A stretch of 64,000 nucleotides of DNA from Clostridia bacterium (GCA_030530315.1 JAUMVG010000005.1:1-64000); one strand, 5' to 3'. Positions 49,731-58,690 are shown, counted from the stretch's first letter. Translations and numbers: made by a program. The notes: generated by a model not told the origin, from the letters alone.

Positions 49731-50522
49731 ATGGACAAGGTCGTCATCATCACCGGCGGCACCAGCGGCATCGGCCAGGCCGTGGCCGCCCAGCTGCGGG
49801 CACAGGGGTGCCGGGTGTATGAGTTCAGCCGCCGCGCGGCCCAGTCGGACCCGAACCACTTCAGCGTGGACGTGACCGACGATGCCGCCGTGAAGCGGGC
49901 CGTGGAGGAGGTCTTTGCCCGGGAGGGCCGCATCGATATACTGATCAACAACGCGGGCTTCGGCATTTCCGGGGCGATGGAGTTCACCGACCCCGCCGAC
50001 GCCCACCGGCTGATGGAGGTCAACCTGTTCGGCATGGACAACGCCATCCGCGCCGTGCTGCCCCACATGCGCCAGGCCCGCTCCGGCCGCATCGTGAACA
50101 TCAGCAGCGTGGCCGGGGTGTTCGCCATACCGTTCCAGGCCTGGTATTCCATCTCCAAGGCCGCCGTGCGCTCGCTGACCATGGCCTTGGCCAACGAGGT
50201 GGATCCCTTCGGCATCCAGGTGACCAGCGTCATGCCCGGCGACATCCGCACCGGCTTCACCGCCGCCCGGAAGAAGAGCGTCAAGGGCGACGACGTGTAC
50301 GGCGGGCGCATCGCCCGGTCCGTGGCCCGGATGGAGAAGGACGAGCAGAACGGCATGAGCCCGGAGGCCGCCGCCCGCACCATCGTGCGGGTCGCCCTGC
50401 AGAAGAGGCGCGTCAAGCCCTACTACGCCATCGGCTTCTCCTACAAGTTCCTGGTGCTGCTGGACAGCCTGCTGCCCTGCAGGCCCGTGCGCTGGCTGCT
50501 GTTCCAGTTGTACGGAAAGTGA
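49731..50522 (+). CDS. short-chain dehydrogenase/reductase
   Basis: 263 aa. TGGTSGIGQAV near residue 9 is the dinucleotide-binding loop, NNAGFGISG follows, and the catalytic triad is Ser (NISSVAG) with YSISKAA (Tyr-x-x-x-Lys). C-terminal segment (VKPYYAIGFSYKFLVLLDSLLP) is hydrophobic, as in membrane-associated SDRs of the DltE/YqjQ kind. Substrate unknown. Starts 82 nt after the binding-protein gene; GGAGG 9 nt before the ATG. A terminator follows. Confidence 0.88.
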   Translation: MDKVVIITGGTSGIGQAVAAQLRAQGCRVYEFSRRAAQSDPNHFSVDVTDDAAVKRAVEEVFAREGRIDILINNAGFGISGAMEFTDPADAHRLMEVNLFGMDNAIRAVLPHMRQARSGRIVNISSVAGVFAIPFQAWYSISKAAVRSLTMALANEVDPFGIQVTSVMPGDIRTGFTAARKKSVKGDDVYGGRIARSVARMEKDEQNGMSPEAAARTIVRVALQKRRVKPYYAIGFSYKFLVLLDSLLPCRPVRWLLFQLYGK

Positions 50523-50545
50523 GCAAACCCCTTTGAAATGCACAG

Positions 50546-50577
50546 AAATCGCGCGAGGCACATGCCCCGCGCGATTT
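50546..50577 (+). terminator. intrinsic terminator after the SDR gene
   Basis: Perfect 10-bp stem AAATCGCGCG / CGCGCGATTT, with T residues following. Confidence 0.8.
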
Positions 50578-50796
50578 GTCATTATGTTGTCCAGTTTTCT
50601 ACCCATATTTTCACCATTGTAATGTTATACTGTTACCTGAATAAATATATAGGGTGGGGTAGGTATGCCCGCCCGCGCCGGGGCGGCTCAAGGGCGGCCC
50701 GGCAGGCAGAAGATGGAACAACGGCGGCTCAGACCGCGTCAGAACAGGGAGTGCGGCGCAGCGCCGCGGCCCGATGACGACCATTCGGAGGTGCCC

Positions 50797-52287
50797 ATGG
50801 ATTTTATACATTCGCTATTCGCCAACGCGCTCAGCGGCGTTTCCAACCTGCTGGTGTATTTTGGCATCGTCGCGCTGTTCGTGGTGGGACTGATCCGCTG
50901 CATCGCGCCGGTGCTCGCCACGCGGGGCACGCTGCGGCGGGCGATTCGCAGCATTCGGTCCGAGGGGGAGAAGAAATACGCCTGGCAGCAGGATGACTTC
51001 CTGGGCAAGGGCACGCTGTATCCCCACTGGAGCGAGTACCTGAACAACCTGTTCTTTGCCGACGGCGTGTACCACAACGCCAGCAACGTGGAGGACTACA
51101 TCAACGAGGAGACCGTGATGTACGGCCCGGGGCGCGCCTCCTTCGCGGACGCGCTGCCGGGGCTGATGACCTCGCTGGGCTTCCTGGGGACGCTGATCGG
51201 CCTGGCCCAGGGCCTGTCCGGCTTCAACATGTCGGATTCCACTGCCGTGCAGCAGTCCATCGTCACGCTGATCCCCGGCATGCGCTACGCCTTTACCACG
51301 TCCATATTCGGCGTGGTGGGCAGCGTGCTGTTCACGCTGATCACCCGCGCGGTCTACGGCTCCAGCGAGCACACGCTGAAATCCTTCTACGGGGCTATGA
51401 GCCGCTATGCCGGCGTGCTGAGCGTGGACCCGATGACCCAGATCGCCATCTACCAGCAGGAGCAGACCGCCCTGATCCAGACCATGGCCAAGGACCTGAA
51501 CGGCGCCTTCACCGAGAACATCGCCGCCGCCGTGCACGACGCCATCGATCCGCTGAACCAGTCCTTCAAGAACTTCGTCACCGTCTCCACCAAGGAGCAG
51601 ATGCGCTTCATGGACGCGGTGATGCAGCGCTTCGCGGACCGCCTGGACGAATCCATGCGCTCGAAGCTGCAGCGCTTCGGCGAGGTGCTGGATGAGACCA
51701 GCCGCCTGCAGCAGGAGAGCTGCGCGGCCGTGCGCAGCAGCGTGTCCGGCGCCAGGAACGCCCTGGAGGACCTGCGGCAGCTGCAGACCCTGTCCCGGGA
51801 GACGCTGACCGGCCTGGCCGGCTACGCCCAGCAGCTGTCCGACGCCCGCCGCCAGGCGGACGACGCCTACATGCGGGTGGCCTCCAGCGTGGAGCAGATG
51901 GAGCTGGTTTCCCGGCAGCAGAACAACTACCTCAAGACGGTCAGCACCATGCAGGCGGACCTCTCCCGCATCGTGGAGGCCATGCAGAAGGCCGCCGACG
52001 ACCTGCGTTCCTCCGCCGGAAGCATCGAGAAGGTGCACATCCAGGCGAACAAGCAGCTCCAGGAGGAGTTCGGCAGCACCATGGACGCCTATCGGGACTA
52101 CGTCAACCAGTTCACCCAGCGTGTGGATTACCTGGCTTCCAATATCTCCGGCGCGCTGAGGGAGTTGCCCGACGCCGTTTCGGAGGCCAACAACCGCTTC
52201 CTGGACCAGGTCGACCGCATGACCGACGCCATGGTGCAGGGCCAGCGGGCCCTGGAGGACGCGGCGGACAGGCTCTACCGCGGCTGA
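50797..52287 (+). CDS. MotA/TolQ/ExbB-type motor protein with long coiled-coil tail (ZorA-like)
   Basis: 496 aa from the ATG at 50797 (GGAGG, 7 nt). Three helices: residues ~16-40, 116-140 and 164-188. FADALPGLMTSLGFLGTLIGLAQGL and GMRYAFTTSIFGVVGS match the pore helices of the MotA/TolQ/ExbB proton-channel family, closest in wording to ZorA. The C-terminal ~300 residues are a cytoplasmic helical tail (RFADRLDESMRSKLQRFGEVLDE..), like the long tail of ZorA, absent in TolQ and ExbB. With the next gene it should form a 5:2 ion-driven rotary stator. The 220-nt upstream gap holds no clear promoter beyond AT-rich sequence at 50590-50660. Confidence 0.85.
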   Translation: MDFIHSLFANALSGVSNLLVYFGIVALFVVGLIRCIAPVLATRGTLRRAIRSIRSEGEKKYAWQQDDFLGKGTLYPHWSEYLNNLFFADGVYHNASNVEDYINEETVMYGPGRASFADALPGLMTSLGFLGTLIGLAQGLSGFNMSDSTAVQQSIVTLIPGMRYAFTTSIFGVVGSVLFTLITRAVYGSSEHTLKSFYGAMSRYAGVLSVDPMTQIAIYQQEQTALIQTMAKDLNGAFTENIAAAVHDAIDPLNQSFKNFVTVSTKEQMRFMDAVMQRFADRLDESMRSKLQRFGEVLDETSRLQQESCAAVRSSVSGARNALEDLRQLQTLSRETLTGLAGYAQQLSDARRQADDAYMRVASSVEQMELVSRQQNNYLKTVSTMQADLSRIVEAMQKAADDLRSSAGSIEKVHIQANKQLQEEFGSTMDAYRDYVNQFTQRVDYLASNISGALRELPDAVSEANNRFLDQVDRMTDAMVQGQRALEDAADRLYRG

Positions 52288-52397
52288 TCGGCGGAGCAGT
52301 GCCGCCAGAGGTTTTCGCCACGATGCATTGAAATGTTTCATTCGTCCGCCGACGCGGGGCGGACCGCTGAACGCCCGCGATGAAAGGAGGGAGGCCC

Positions 52398-53411
52398 GTG
52401 CGAAGCGCACGCACCCACGCGCGGCGCGCCGCGAACAACGGCACGCAATGGCTCAGCTTTTCGGACCTGATGAGCTCCCTTTTGCTGATATTCATACTGA
52501 TCATGTTCTACATCATGTACCAGTATTTCGATATGTATGAGATCAACATGGCGGAGATCGCCCGCCAGCAGTATGACCTGGACCAGGCCAACGCCAGCCT
52601 GGACGAGCAGCGCACGCGGCTGTCCGAGGCCGAGGCCCAGATGGTGGCCCAGCAGATCCGGCTGAACGCGGCCCAGTCCGACCTGGAGGATGCCCAGAGC
52701 ATACTGGCCGCCCAGCAGGAGGAGCTGAGCCAGGCCCAGTCGCTGCTGGACGAAAAGGAGGAGGAGATCGCGGCCCAGCAGGAACAGCTGGACGCGCTGA
52801 GCGTGCAGCTGGGCAATCAGCAGACGCAGATCGAGCAGCAGCAGCAGGCCCTGGATGACCAGCAGTATCAGCTGGAGCAGCTGGTGGGCATGCGCACGCG
52901 GATCATCAGCTCGCTGAGCGATGCGCTGAAGGCCGCCCACATCTCCGCCCAGGTGGACCCCTCCAACGGCTCCATCGCCCTGGAATCGGACGTGATGTTC
53001 GAGCTGGGGCGCTACGACCTGTCCGAGCGGGGCGAAAACTTCATCGACAGCTTCCTGCCGGTCTACCTGAACGTGCTGTTCTCCGACGAGTACAAGGACT
53101 ACGTGTCCGAGATCATCATCGAGGGCCACACGGATTCCCTGGGCAGCTACCTGGACAACCTGGCGCTGTCCCAGCAGCGCGCGCTGGCGGTGGCCTCCTA
53201 CGTGCTGGCGGACGACTACCACGCCATCACCGCCGCCCAGAAGCGGATGCTCCGGGAAGTGGTGACCGCCAACGGCCGCTCCTACAGCGACCGGGTGTAC
53301 GACGAGAACGGGCACGAGGACATGGACGCCTCCCGCCGCGTGGTGTTCAAGTTCCGCATGACGGACGAGCAGATGATCCAGCAGATGAAGTCCATATTGG
53401 AAAACCAATGA
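52398..53411 (+). CDS. MotB/ZorB-like stator protein with OmpA-type peptidoglycan domain
   Basis: 337 aa from a GTG at 52398 (AAAGGAGGG, 6 nt). A single helix (residues ~21-44) carries Asp23 in WLSFSDLMSSLLLIF, the equivalent of the MotB ion-binding Asp. Residues ~50-170 form a Gln/Glu-rich coiled coil. The C-terminal domain (~185-330) is OmpA/MotB-type: IIIEGHTDSLGSYLDNLALSQQRALAVASYVL. In MotB and ZorB this domain grips peptidoglycan. The presence of an extracellular coiled coil of ~120 residues is longer than in ZorB, and could span the thick Gram-positive wall. Confidence 0.87.
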   Translation: MRSARTHARRAANNGTQWLSFSDLMSSLLLIFILIMFYIMYQYFDMYEINMAEIARQQYDLDQANASLDEQRTRLSEAEAQMVAQQIRLNAAQSDLEDAQSILAAQQEELSQAQSLLDEKEEEIAAQQEQLDALSVQLGNQQTQIEQQQQALDDQQYQLEQLVGMRTRIISSLSDALKAAHISAQVDPSNGSIALESDVMFELGRYDLSERGENFIDSFLPVYLNVLFSDEYKDYVSEIIIEGHTDSLGSYLDNLALSQQRALAVASYVLADDYHAITAAQKRMLREVVTANGRSYSDRVYDENGHEDMDASRRVVFKFRMTDEQMIQQMKSILENQ

Positions 53412-53446
53412 CGGCGGCGGCCGAATAACTTACGGGAGTAATTTCT

Positions 53447-54010
53447 GTGCAGTATTTTCGCAGGCTGACCTGGTTCATCGCCAGGTATATGATCTTGATT
53501 TGCGTGCTCGTGGGCATGCTGGTGTGCGGCTTCTTCATGGCCCTGAACGCCGCCAACATTTACGTGGTGCTGAACGACGGCATGGAGAAGCGGGTGGACG
53601 TCATATTGACGCGCCAGCAGGCCGAGGAGCTGAACAAGTACTTCCACGCCGACTTCCTGATCGCCGACGAGGCTTTGGAGGGCGCGCTGAACGGCATTAG
53701 CGCCTATTCGGACTACAACATCACCAGCTTCGACTACGAGCTGACCATCGAGAAGCTGTGGGCCTGGCCCTGGGACACCTATGCCAACTGCACCGTGGTG
53801 GAGCGCGTTCCTTCCATCACCGGCAGCGTCATCTCCAGCCGCCGCAGCGAGGTGTCCGAGCGGATCCCCCGCTGGCAGGGCGGGCGCTATGACATCACGC
53901 TGGTGAAGGTCGGCGGCGCGTGGAAGATCATCGGCATGCAGCAAAAGACCATACTGGTGGAGGCCGAGCAGGCGGAGGAGGAACTGGAGCAGGAGATCCT
54001 GGTGCCCTGA
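53447..54010 (+). CDS. third protein of the motor operon: membrane-anchored, unknown
   Basis: 187 aa from a GTG (53447; GGGAG 8 nt upstream). One strong helix at residues ~12-35, then an extracellular domain of ~150 residues that ends GRYDITLVKVGGAWKIIGMQQKTIL, reminiscent of NTF2-like or other small alpha-beta folds, and an acidic tail. It lies 35 nt after the MotB-like gene, so is in the same operon. I do not recognise a family. By position and topology it might contact the extracellular part of the motor; this is inference. No zorC, zorD or zorE homologue follows. Confidence 0.7.
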   Translation: MQYFRRLTWFIARYMILICVLVGMLVCGFFMALNAANIYVVLNDGMEKRVDVILTRQQAEELNKYFHADFLIADEALEGALNGISAYSDYNITSFDYELTIEKLWAWPWDTYANCTVVERVPSITGSVISSRRSEVSERIPRWQGGRYDITLVKVGGAWKIIGMQQKTILVEAEQAEEELEQEILVP

Positions 54011-54032
54011 TGACGTTTGCAAGGCAAAGAGG

Positions 54033-54303
54033 GCCCGCCATCGGGACTTGTCCCGATGGCGGGCCAGCCCGCTGACAAAGCCCACAATCGCAAGAATCCC
54101 ACCTGATTGAAGAAAAGCAGGTGGGATTCTTGCTTGCTGCGTTGGCAGCGCCTGCAAAATGCGGTCATTTACGACCGGGTAAACTCCCTTTTTTGCAGGC
54201 TTGCCGCCTTGCCTTGCAGGCTTTTCATCAATCTGTCAGTCTGTTGACTTTGTCAACATCCTGACCCGCCATCGGGGATTTGTCCCGATGGCGGGCTCTT
54301 TTA
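54033..54303 (+). repeat. ~200-bp element flanked by duplicated terminator hairpins, family E (copy 1)
   Basis: Left hairpin GCCCGCCATCGGGA-CTTG-TCCCGATGGCGGGC (54033-54064); right hairpin CCCGCCATCGGGGATTTGTCCCGATGGCGGG (54265-54295), followed by CTCTTTTAT, an intrinsic terminator for the motor operon. Between them lies a ~200-bp core with a 14-bp internal stem (AAGAATCCCACCTG / CAGGTGGGATTCTT) and a GTTGAC-TTT-GTCAAC palindrome. The core recurs at 58750-58948 with quite different flanking hairpins. Confidence 0.8.
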
Positions 54304-54317
54304 TGTACTGCCGCTGG

Positions 54318-55646
54318 CTACGGATTCACGACGACGATGGTGACGACGGCCTTCTTGCCGTTGCGGGTCTTGACGGTGATCTTTGCCTTGCCCGTTGACA
54401 CGGCGGTGACCACGCCCTGGGCGTTCACCCTGGCCACCTTCTTCCTGGAGCTCTTCCAGGTCAGCGCGGCAGACTTGGCGGTATCCGGCGTGATGACGGC
54501 GCTCAGGCTGAGGGTCTCGCCCTTCTTCAGCGTCACGGTGCCGCCGGGCGCGAGGGCGATGCCGGTGGGGATGGAGGGGTCCACCACCTTCACCTTCACG
54601 GAGGCGGTCTTCTTGTTCCGGGTCCTCACCTTGATGGTGGCGGTGCCGGCGGCTACGGCGGTGATCGTTCCGCTGGCGCTCACCCGGGCCACGCCCTTCT
54701 TGCTGCTGGACCAGGTCAGGCCGCTGACGGCGGTCGCCGGGGCCATCGCGGCGTTCAGCGTCAGGGTCTCGCCCTTGTTCAGGGTGATGGTGCCGGTCCT
54801 GTCCAGGGCGACGCTCTCGGGCAGGGTCGGGTCGTAGGCCCGCAGCGTGACGGAGGCCTTCTTACCGTTGCCCGTGGTCACGGTGATCTTGGACTTGCCG
54901 ATGCCCACGGCGGTGACCAGGCCGCTGGCGCTTACCTTGAAGGCCTTCTTGTTGCTGGTCTTCCACTTATAGGAGGTATAGGTGTTGGAGGGCGTGATGA
55001 CGGGGGTGAGCTGCACCTGCTGACCCAGCACCAGGCTGGTCTCCGGGACCGCCGCGAGGGCGACGGACTGCACCGCCTGGGGCAGGCTGGCGGTGTCCGT
55101 CAGCTCGGTCCCGGCGCTCGCGCCCAGGGCTTCGACGATGCGCGGGTCGTTTACGCCCTTGTGGATCACGACCTTGGTGCCGGTGGGGCAGTTGTAGCAT
55201 AGCCAGCGGGCCGCGGGCACCTGCAGGCGGATGCAGCCGTGGGACGCCGGCCTGCCCAGCTGACGGATGGAGGAATGGATCTCCGTGCCCTCCCTGGGCT
55301 CCCGGAAGAGGATGGTGTGGAAGTACAGGCGCTTGGTGTAGCGCACGCAGTACTTCACATAGCTGCTGGTGAAGGAGAACCACTCCTTGCGCTCGCTTCC
55401 CTTGGCGGCGGGCAGGTAGAACACGCCCAGGGGCGTCAGGTTGTGGGCGCCGGAGGAACAGATCCAGCGGTGCACGACGCTGTTGTCCGACGTGCAGTAG
55501 ATGGTGGTGCGCTGGCTGCCGATGTCCACGCCGATCCAGTAGGGCAGGGACTGCCAGTTTACTTCCGCCGAAGCCGGCGCGGGGGGAAGGATTCCTGCCA
55601 GCAGCATGAGGCACAGCAGCGCGCAGAGCAGGCGTTTGAACGTCAC
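54318..55646 (-). CDS. secreted L,D-transpeptidase (YkuD) with Ig-like (Big_2) repeats
   Basis: 442 aa from a GTG at 55646 (GAGGAG upstream). Signal peptide 1-27. The YkuD domain spans ~35-165 with His110 and the catalytic SHGCIRL (Cys138). From ~180 there follow three bacterial Ig-like (Big_2) repeats, each with VALD/ALAP...KGETL-T/S-L, ...TPxxA..., and a GxxTAVxxGxxKITV ending. It would form 3-3 cross-links or attach proteins to peptidoglycan, with the repeats projecting into the wall. Convergent with the motor operon, on the minus strand with its own promoter. Confidence 0.9.
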   Translation of the reverse strand: MTFKRLLCALLCLMLLAGILPPAPASAEVNWQSLPYWIGVDIGSQRTTIYCTSDNSVVHRWICSSGAHNLTPLGVFYLPAAKGSERKEWFSFTSSYVKYCVRYTKRLYFHTILFREPREGTEIHSSIRQLGRPASHGCIRLQVPAARWLCYNCPTGTKVVIHKGVNDPRIVEALGASAGTELTDTASLPQAVQSVALAAVPETSLVLGQQVQLTPVITPSNTYTSYKWKTSNKKAFKVSASGLVTAVGIGKSKITVTTGNGKKASVTLRAYDPTLPESVALDRTGTITLNKGETLTLNAAMAPATAVSGLTWSSSKKGVARVSASGTITAVAAGTATIKVRTRNKKTASVKVKVVDPSIPTGIALAPGGTVTLKKGETLSLSAVITPDTAKSAALTWKSSRKKVARVNAQGVVTAVSTGKAKITVKTRNGKKAVVTIVVVNP

Positions 55647-55752
55647 GGGGACCACTCCTCTCTCATAAATCCCGCGCCGGAACGGCGGGCGTCCCCTCCG
55701 ATTGCGGAGGACAGCGGTCTGCCGGGTCGGCGGGATGCGTTTCCGATTACTA

Positions 55753-55781
55753 TTATAATGAATAGTGGCCGATATGTAAAT
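55753..55781 (-). promoter_or_regulatory. sigma-A promoter of the L,D-transpeptidase
   Basis: Minus strand TTTACA (55776-55781), 17-nt spacer, TATAAT (55753-55758). Confidence 0.8.
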
Positions 55782-55883
55782 ATCAAATGATGATATTATG
55801 AATTCCTCCCCGGGACTTGGGCGCGGCGCGGGACCGCCCGCTCGCGGGGCGCGGGCCCTGCGCGCTTTTCTGGTCGTTCCGGC

Positions 55884-55912
55884 TTGTGCGGAGCGGCAAA
55901 ATGGACTATAAT
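55884..55912 (+). promoter_or_regulatory. sigma-A promoter of mnmA
   Basis: TTGTGC (55884-55889), 17-nt spacer, TATAAT (55907-55912). Confidence 0.7.
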
Positions 55913-55944
55913 GTTGTAGGTAAAACCCTGCGGGAGGAATGCGT

Positions 55945-57024
55945 ATGCGCGTTGTGGTTGGCATGTCCGGCGGCGTGGACAGCTCTGTGGCCGCGCTGCT
56001 GATGAAGCGCGCTGGTCACGAGGTGATCGGCGTGTTCATGAAGAACTGGGAGGAGAAGGACGAGAGCGGCGTGTGCACCAGTGAACGGGACTGGGCGGAC
56101 GCCCGGGCCGTCTGCGAAAAGCTGGACATCCCCTATTACTCGGTGAACTTCGCCCGCCAGTACTGGGACCGGGTGTTCGAGCACTTCCTGGAGGAGTACC
56201 GCCGGGGACGCACGCCCAACCCGGATGTGCTGTGCAACCGGGAGATCAAATTCAACGTGTTCCTGGATTTCGCCGAGCAGCTCGGCGCGGATAAGCTGGT
56301 GACCGGCCACTTCGCGAACATCGACCAGGCGGAGGGGGAGTACCGGCTGCTGCGGGCCGCGGACGAGAACAAGGACCAGACCTATTTTCTGTACATGCTG
56401 GGCCAGCGGGCGCTTTCAAAGGCGATGTTTCCCGTGGGAGGGATGCTGAAGAGCGAGGTGCGCCAAATCGCCCGGGAGGCCGGCCTGCCCGTCAGCGAGA
56501 AGAAGGATTCCACCGGCGTGTGCTTCATCGGGGAGCGCAACTTCAAGCAGTTCCTCTCTACCTATCTGCCGGCCATGCCGGGAGACACGGTGACCACCGA
56601 CGGCCGGGTGGTGGGCCGCCACGACGGGCTGATGTACTATACCCTCGGCCAGCGCCGGGGCCTGGGCATCGGCGGGGGCGGCAACGGCCAGCGCTGGTTC
56701 GTGGTGGGCAAGGACCTGGGGCGGAACGAGCTGGTGGTGCACCAGGGCGAGGACGAATCGCTGCTCTACAGCCCCGGAGCCGTGGGCTCGGAAGTCACCT
56801 GGCTGGCGGGCCATCCGCCAGTGGCGGAGGGCGAGCCCCTCGAATGCCAGGTGCGGCTGCGCCATCGCCAGCCGCTGCAGGACTGCCGGCTGACGCTGAC
56901 GGACGGCGTCGCCCACATGGCCTTCGCCAGGTCCCAGCGCGCGGTGACACCGGGCCAGTCCGCCGTGTTCTACCAGGGACGGGTGTGCCTGGGCGGGGCC
57001 ATCGTGGACGGGCCGGAGGCGTAA
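55945..57024 (+). CDS. mnmA: tRNA-specific 2-thiouridylase MnmA
   Basis: 359 aa from the ATG at 55945 (GGGAGG 7 nt upstream; an ATG at 55939 is too close). The PP-loop SGGVDSS is at residues 8-14, catalytic Cys in PNPDVLCNREIKF and in STGVCFIGERNF, and the YTLGQRRGLGIGG motif. It thiolates U34 of tRNA-Glu, -Gln and -Lys, the same wobble base that MnmG (11.5-13.3 kb) modifies. The cysteine desulfurase partner is not in the window. Confidence 0.96.
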   Translation: MRVVVGMSGGVDSSVAALLMKRAGHEVIGVFMKNWEEKDESGVCTSERDWADARAVCEKLDIPYYSVNFARQYWDRVFEHFLEEYRRGRTPNPDVLCNREIKFNVFLDFAEQLGADKLVTGHFANIDQAEGEYRLLRAADENKDQTYFLYMLGQRALSKAMFPVGGMLKSEVRQIAREAGLPVSEKKDSTGVCFIGERNFKQFLSTYLPAMPGDTVTTDGRVVGRHDGLMYYTLGQRRGLGIGGGGNGQRWFVVGKDLGRNELVVHQGEDESLLYSPGAVGSEVTWLAGHPPVAEGEPLECQVRLRHRQPLQDCRLTLTDGVAHMAFARSQRAVTPGQSAVFYQGRVCLGGAIVDGPEA

Positions 57025-57033
57025 AATTAGAAA

Positions 57034-57062
57034 TGGACATCGCCGAACAAGCATGTTATAAT
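57034..57062 (+). promoter_or_regulatory. sigma-A promoter
   Basis: TGGACA (57034-57039), 17-nt spacer, TATAAT (57057-57062), ahead of the coiled-coil protein gene. Confidence 0.7.
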
Positions 57063-57094
57063 AATACCAGAAAATACATCAGGGAGGCCGTGTT

Positions 57095-58690
57095 ATGAAT
57101 ACCAAGAGCAAAATCTGGCAGATTGTGCTGCTGGTTCTGTTGGTAGCAGCCATTATCGCCATACTGCTGTTCAACAACAAGTTGAACGCCAGCAAGGAGT
57201 CCCTATCCGCCACCATGACTCAGCTGACGCAGGAGCAGGAAAATGCCGCGGCGCTGCAATCGGATCTGGACGCGGCCAGAGCTGAGCTGGAGGCTATCGG
57301 CGGCCAGCTGGAAGAGGCCCAGGCCACGGCCGAGCGGCTCTCCGGGGAGCTGGAGGCCGGCCAGGCCAACGCCGAGCAGCTGCAGGGCGACCTGGACGCC
57401 GCCAACGCCCGGGTGAGCGAGCTGGAAGCCGCCGCCGAGGAGACCGAAGCCCGCATTGCCGAGCTGGAGGCCGCCACCAGCGAGCGGGACGAGACCATCG
57501 AGGGCCTGAACGCCACCGTCGCCGAGGCCCAGGAGCAGGTGGCCGGGCTGCAGTTCTCCGCGCTGCGCGCCTCCCTCAAGACCCTGCTGGCCAGGATCGG
57601 GACCGCCCAGGCCGGCGCTGAAGCGCCCGCCGTGGATGTCGCCGCCGTGCAGGAGCAGATCGACGCGGTCGTGAACGACACGTCCGAGGAGACCACCACC
57701 GCGCAGCGCGTGGAGGCCCTGGAGGCCATCCAGGCGGAGCTGACCGACGCCGCCGAGGCTCTGGGCATCGACCTGAGCCAGGAGGAAGACGAGCAGCCTG
57801 ACGCCGAGGACGAGCCCACCGCCGAGCAGCTTGCCGCCGAGGATGAGCTGTCCCGGGTGCTGGGCGAGCTGGAGGATTCCATCATCGGCATCGCCGGTCT
57901 GCAGGCCGGTGAGGGCGAGGTTTCCGAAGCCGTATCGAAGGTGGATCTGGACGAGGTCCGCCAGGAGATCGACGCCGTGGTGAGCGGCGAGGACATGACG
58001 GTCGAGGAGCGCGTCGAAGCGCTGGAGGCCATCCGCGACGGCCTGTATGAGGCGGCTCCGGAGCTGGAGCGCGACACCGGGAACGACGCGGAGCTGGAGG
58101 CCCTGCAGGCCCAGTTGACCGCTGCCGAAGAGGGCCTGGAGCAGCTGAACGGCGAGCTGGCCGAGCAGATGGAGACCATCGAGACCCTGACCACCCAGAT
58201 CGACGAGATGAGCACCCAGGCCGAGACCGACGCCACGCAGCTGGAAGCCCTGCAGGCCCAGCTGACCGAGGCCCAGGCCGAGGCGGATGCCAAGGCCGAG
58301 GAGTTGGCCGCCGCCCAGACCGCCTATGAGCAGTATGTGGCCGAGCTGGAGGCCTACCGCGTGCAGCGCGAGCCCGCCAGCGGCGAGGCCCACGTCTCTA
58401 CCTCTGTCGGCAACGTGATCGAGATCGCCGATGACGGCGTGACCGCCACCTGGGACTACGTGAACCGCGACATCAGCGGCAACGCCGTCACCCTGAGCCT
58501 GGTGCTGGACGATGAGACCCTCTACGCCTCCGGCGCCCTGAAGCCCGGCGAGGTCATCGACAGCATCCAGCTGAACAAGGCCCTGGAGGCCGGCACCTAT
58601 CGCGCCATGGCCGTTACCACCGTGTACGACGCCAACGGCGAGGTGCAGCTGACCAACCGCGTGCCCGTGACCCTGAACGTGGCGGGCTGA
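57095..58690 (+). CDS. membrane-anchored coiled-coil protein
   Basis: 531 aa. A short N-terminus and one helix (residues ~8-25) anchor it, with the rest outside the cell. Residues ~30-150 and ~330-430 are coiled coil (Ala/Glu/Gln-rich heptads such as ELEAAAEETEARIAELEAA). Residues ~195-225 and ~285-315 are two copies of a ~30-residue unit (VQEQIDAVVNDTSEETTTAQRVEALEAI and VRQEIDAVVSGEDMTVEERVEALEAI). The C-terminal ~100 residues are a beta domain (VTATWDYVNRDISGNAVTLSLVLDDE..). Function unknown; possibly a wall-spanning spacer. Strongly acidic. Confidence 0.7.
   Translation: MNTKSKIWQIVLLVLLVAAIIAILLFNNKLNASKESLSATMTQLTQEQENAAALQSDLDAARAELEAIGGQLEEAQATAERLSGELEAGQANAEQLQGDLDAANARVSELEAAAEETEARIAELEAATSERDETIEGLNATVAEAQEQVAGLQFSALRASLKTLLARIGTAQAGAEAPAVDVAAVQEQIDAVVNDTSEETTTAQRVEALEAIQAELTDAAEALGIDLSQEEDEQPDAEDEPTAEQLAAEDELSRVLGELEDSIIGIAGLQAGEGEVSEAVSKVDLDEVRQEIDAVVSGEDMTVEERVEALEAIRDGLYEAAPELERDTGNDAELEALQAQLTAAEEGLEQLNGELAEQMETIETLTTQIDEMSTQAETDATQLEALQAQLTEAQAEADAKAEELAAAQTAYEQYVAELEAYRVQREPASGEAHVSTSVGNVIEIADDGVTATWDYVNRDISGNAVTLSLVLDDETLYASGALKPGEVIDSIQLNKALEAGTYRAMAVTTVYDANGEVQLTNRVPVTLNVAG

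Noticed and set aside
50797..53411. Complete Zorya defence system
   Set aside because: Only the motor pair is recognisable; no ZorC, ZorD or ZorE follows, so calling it Zorya would overstate the evidence.
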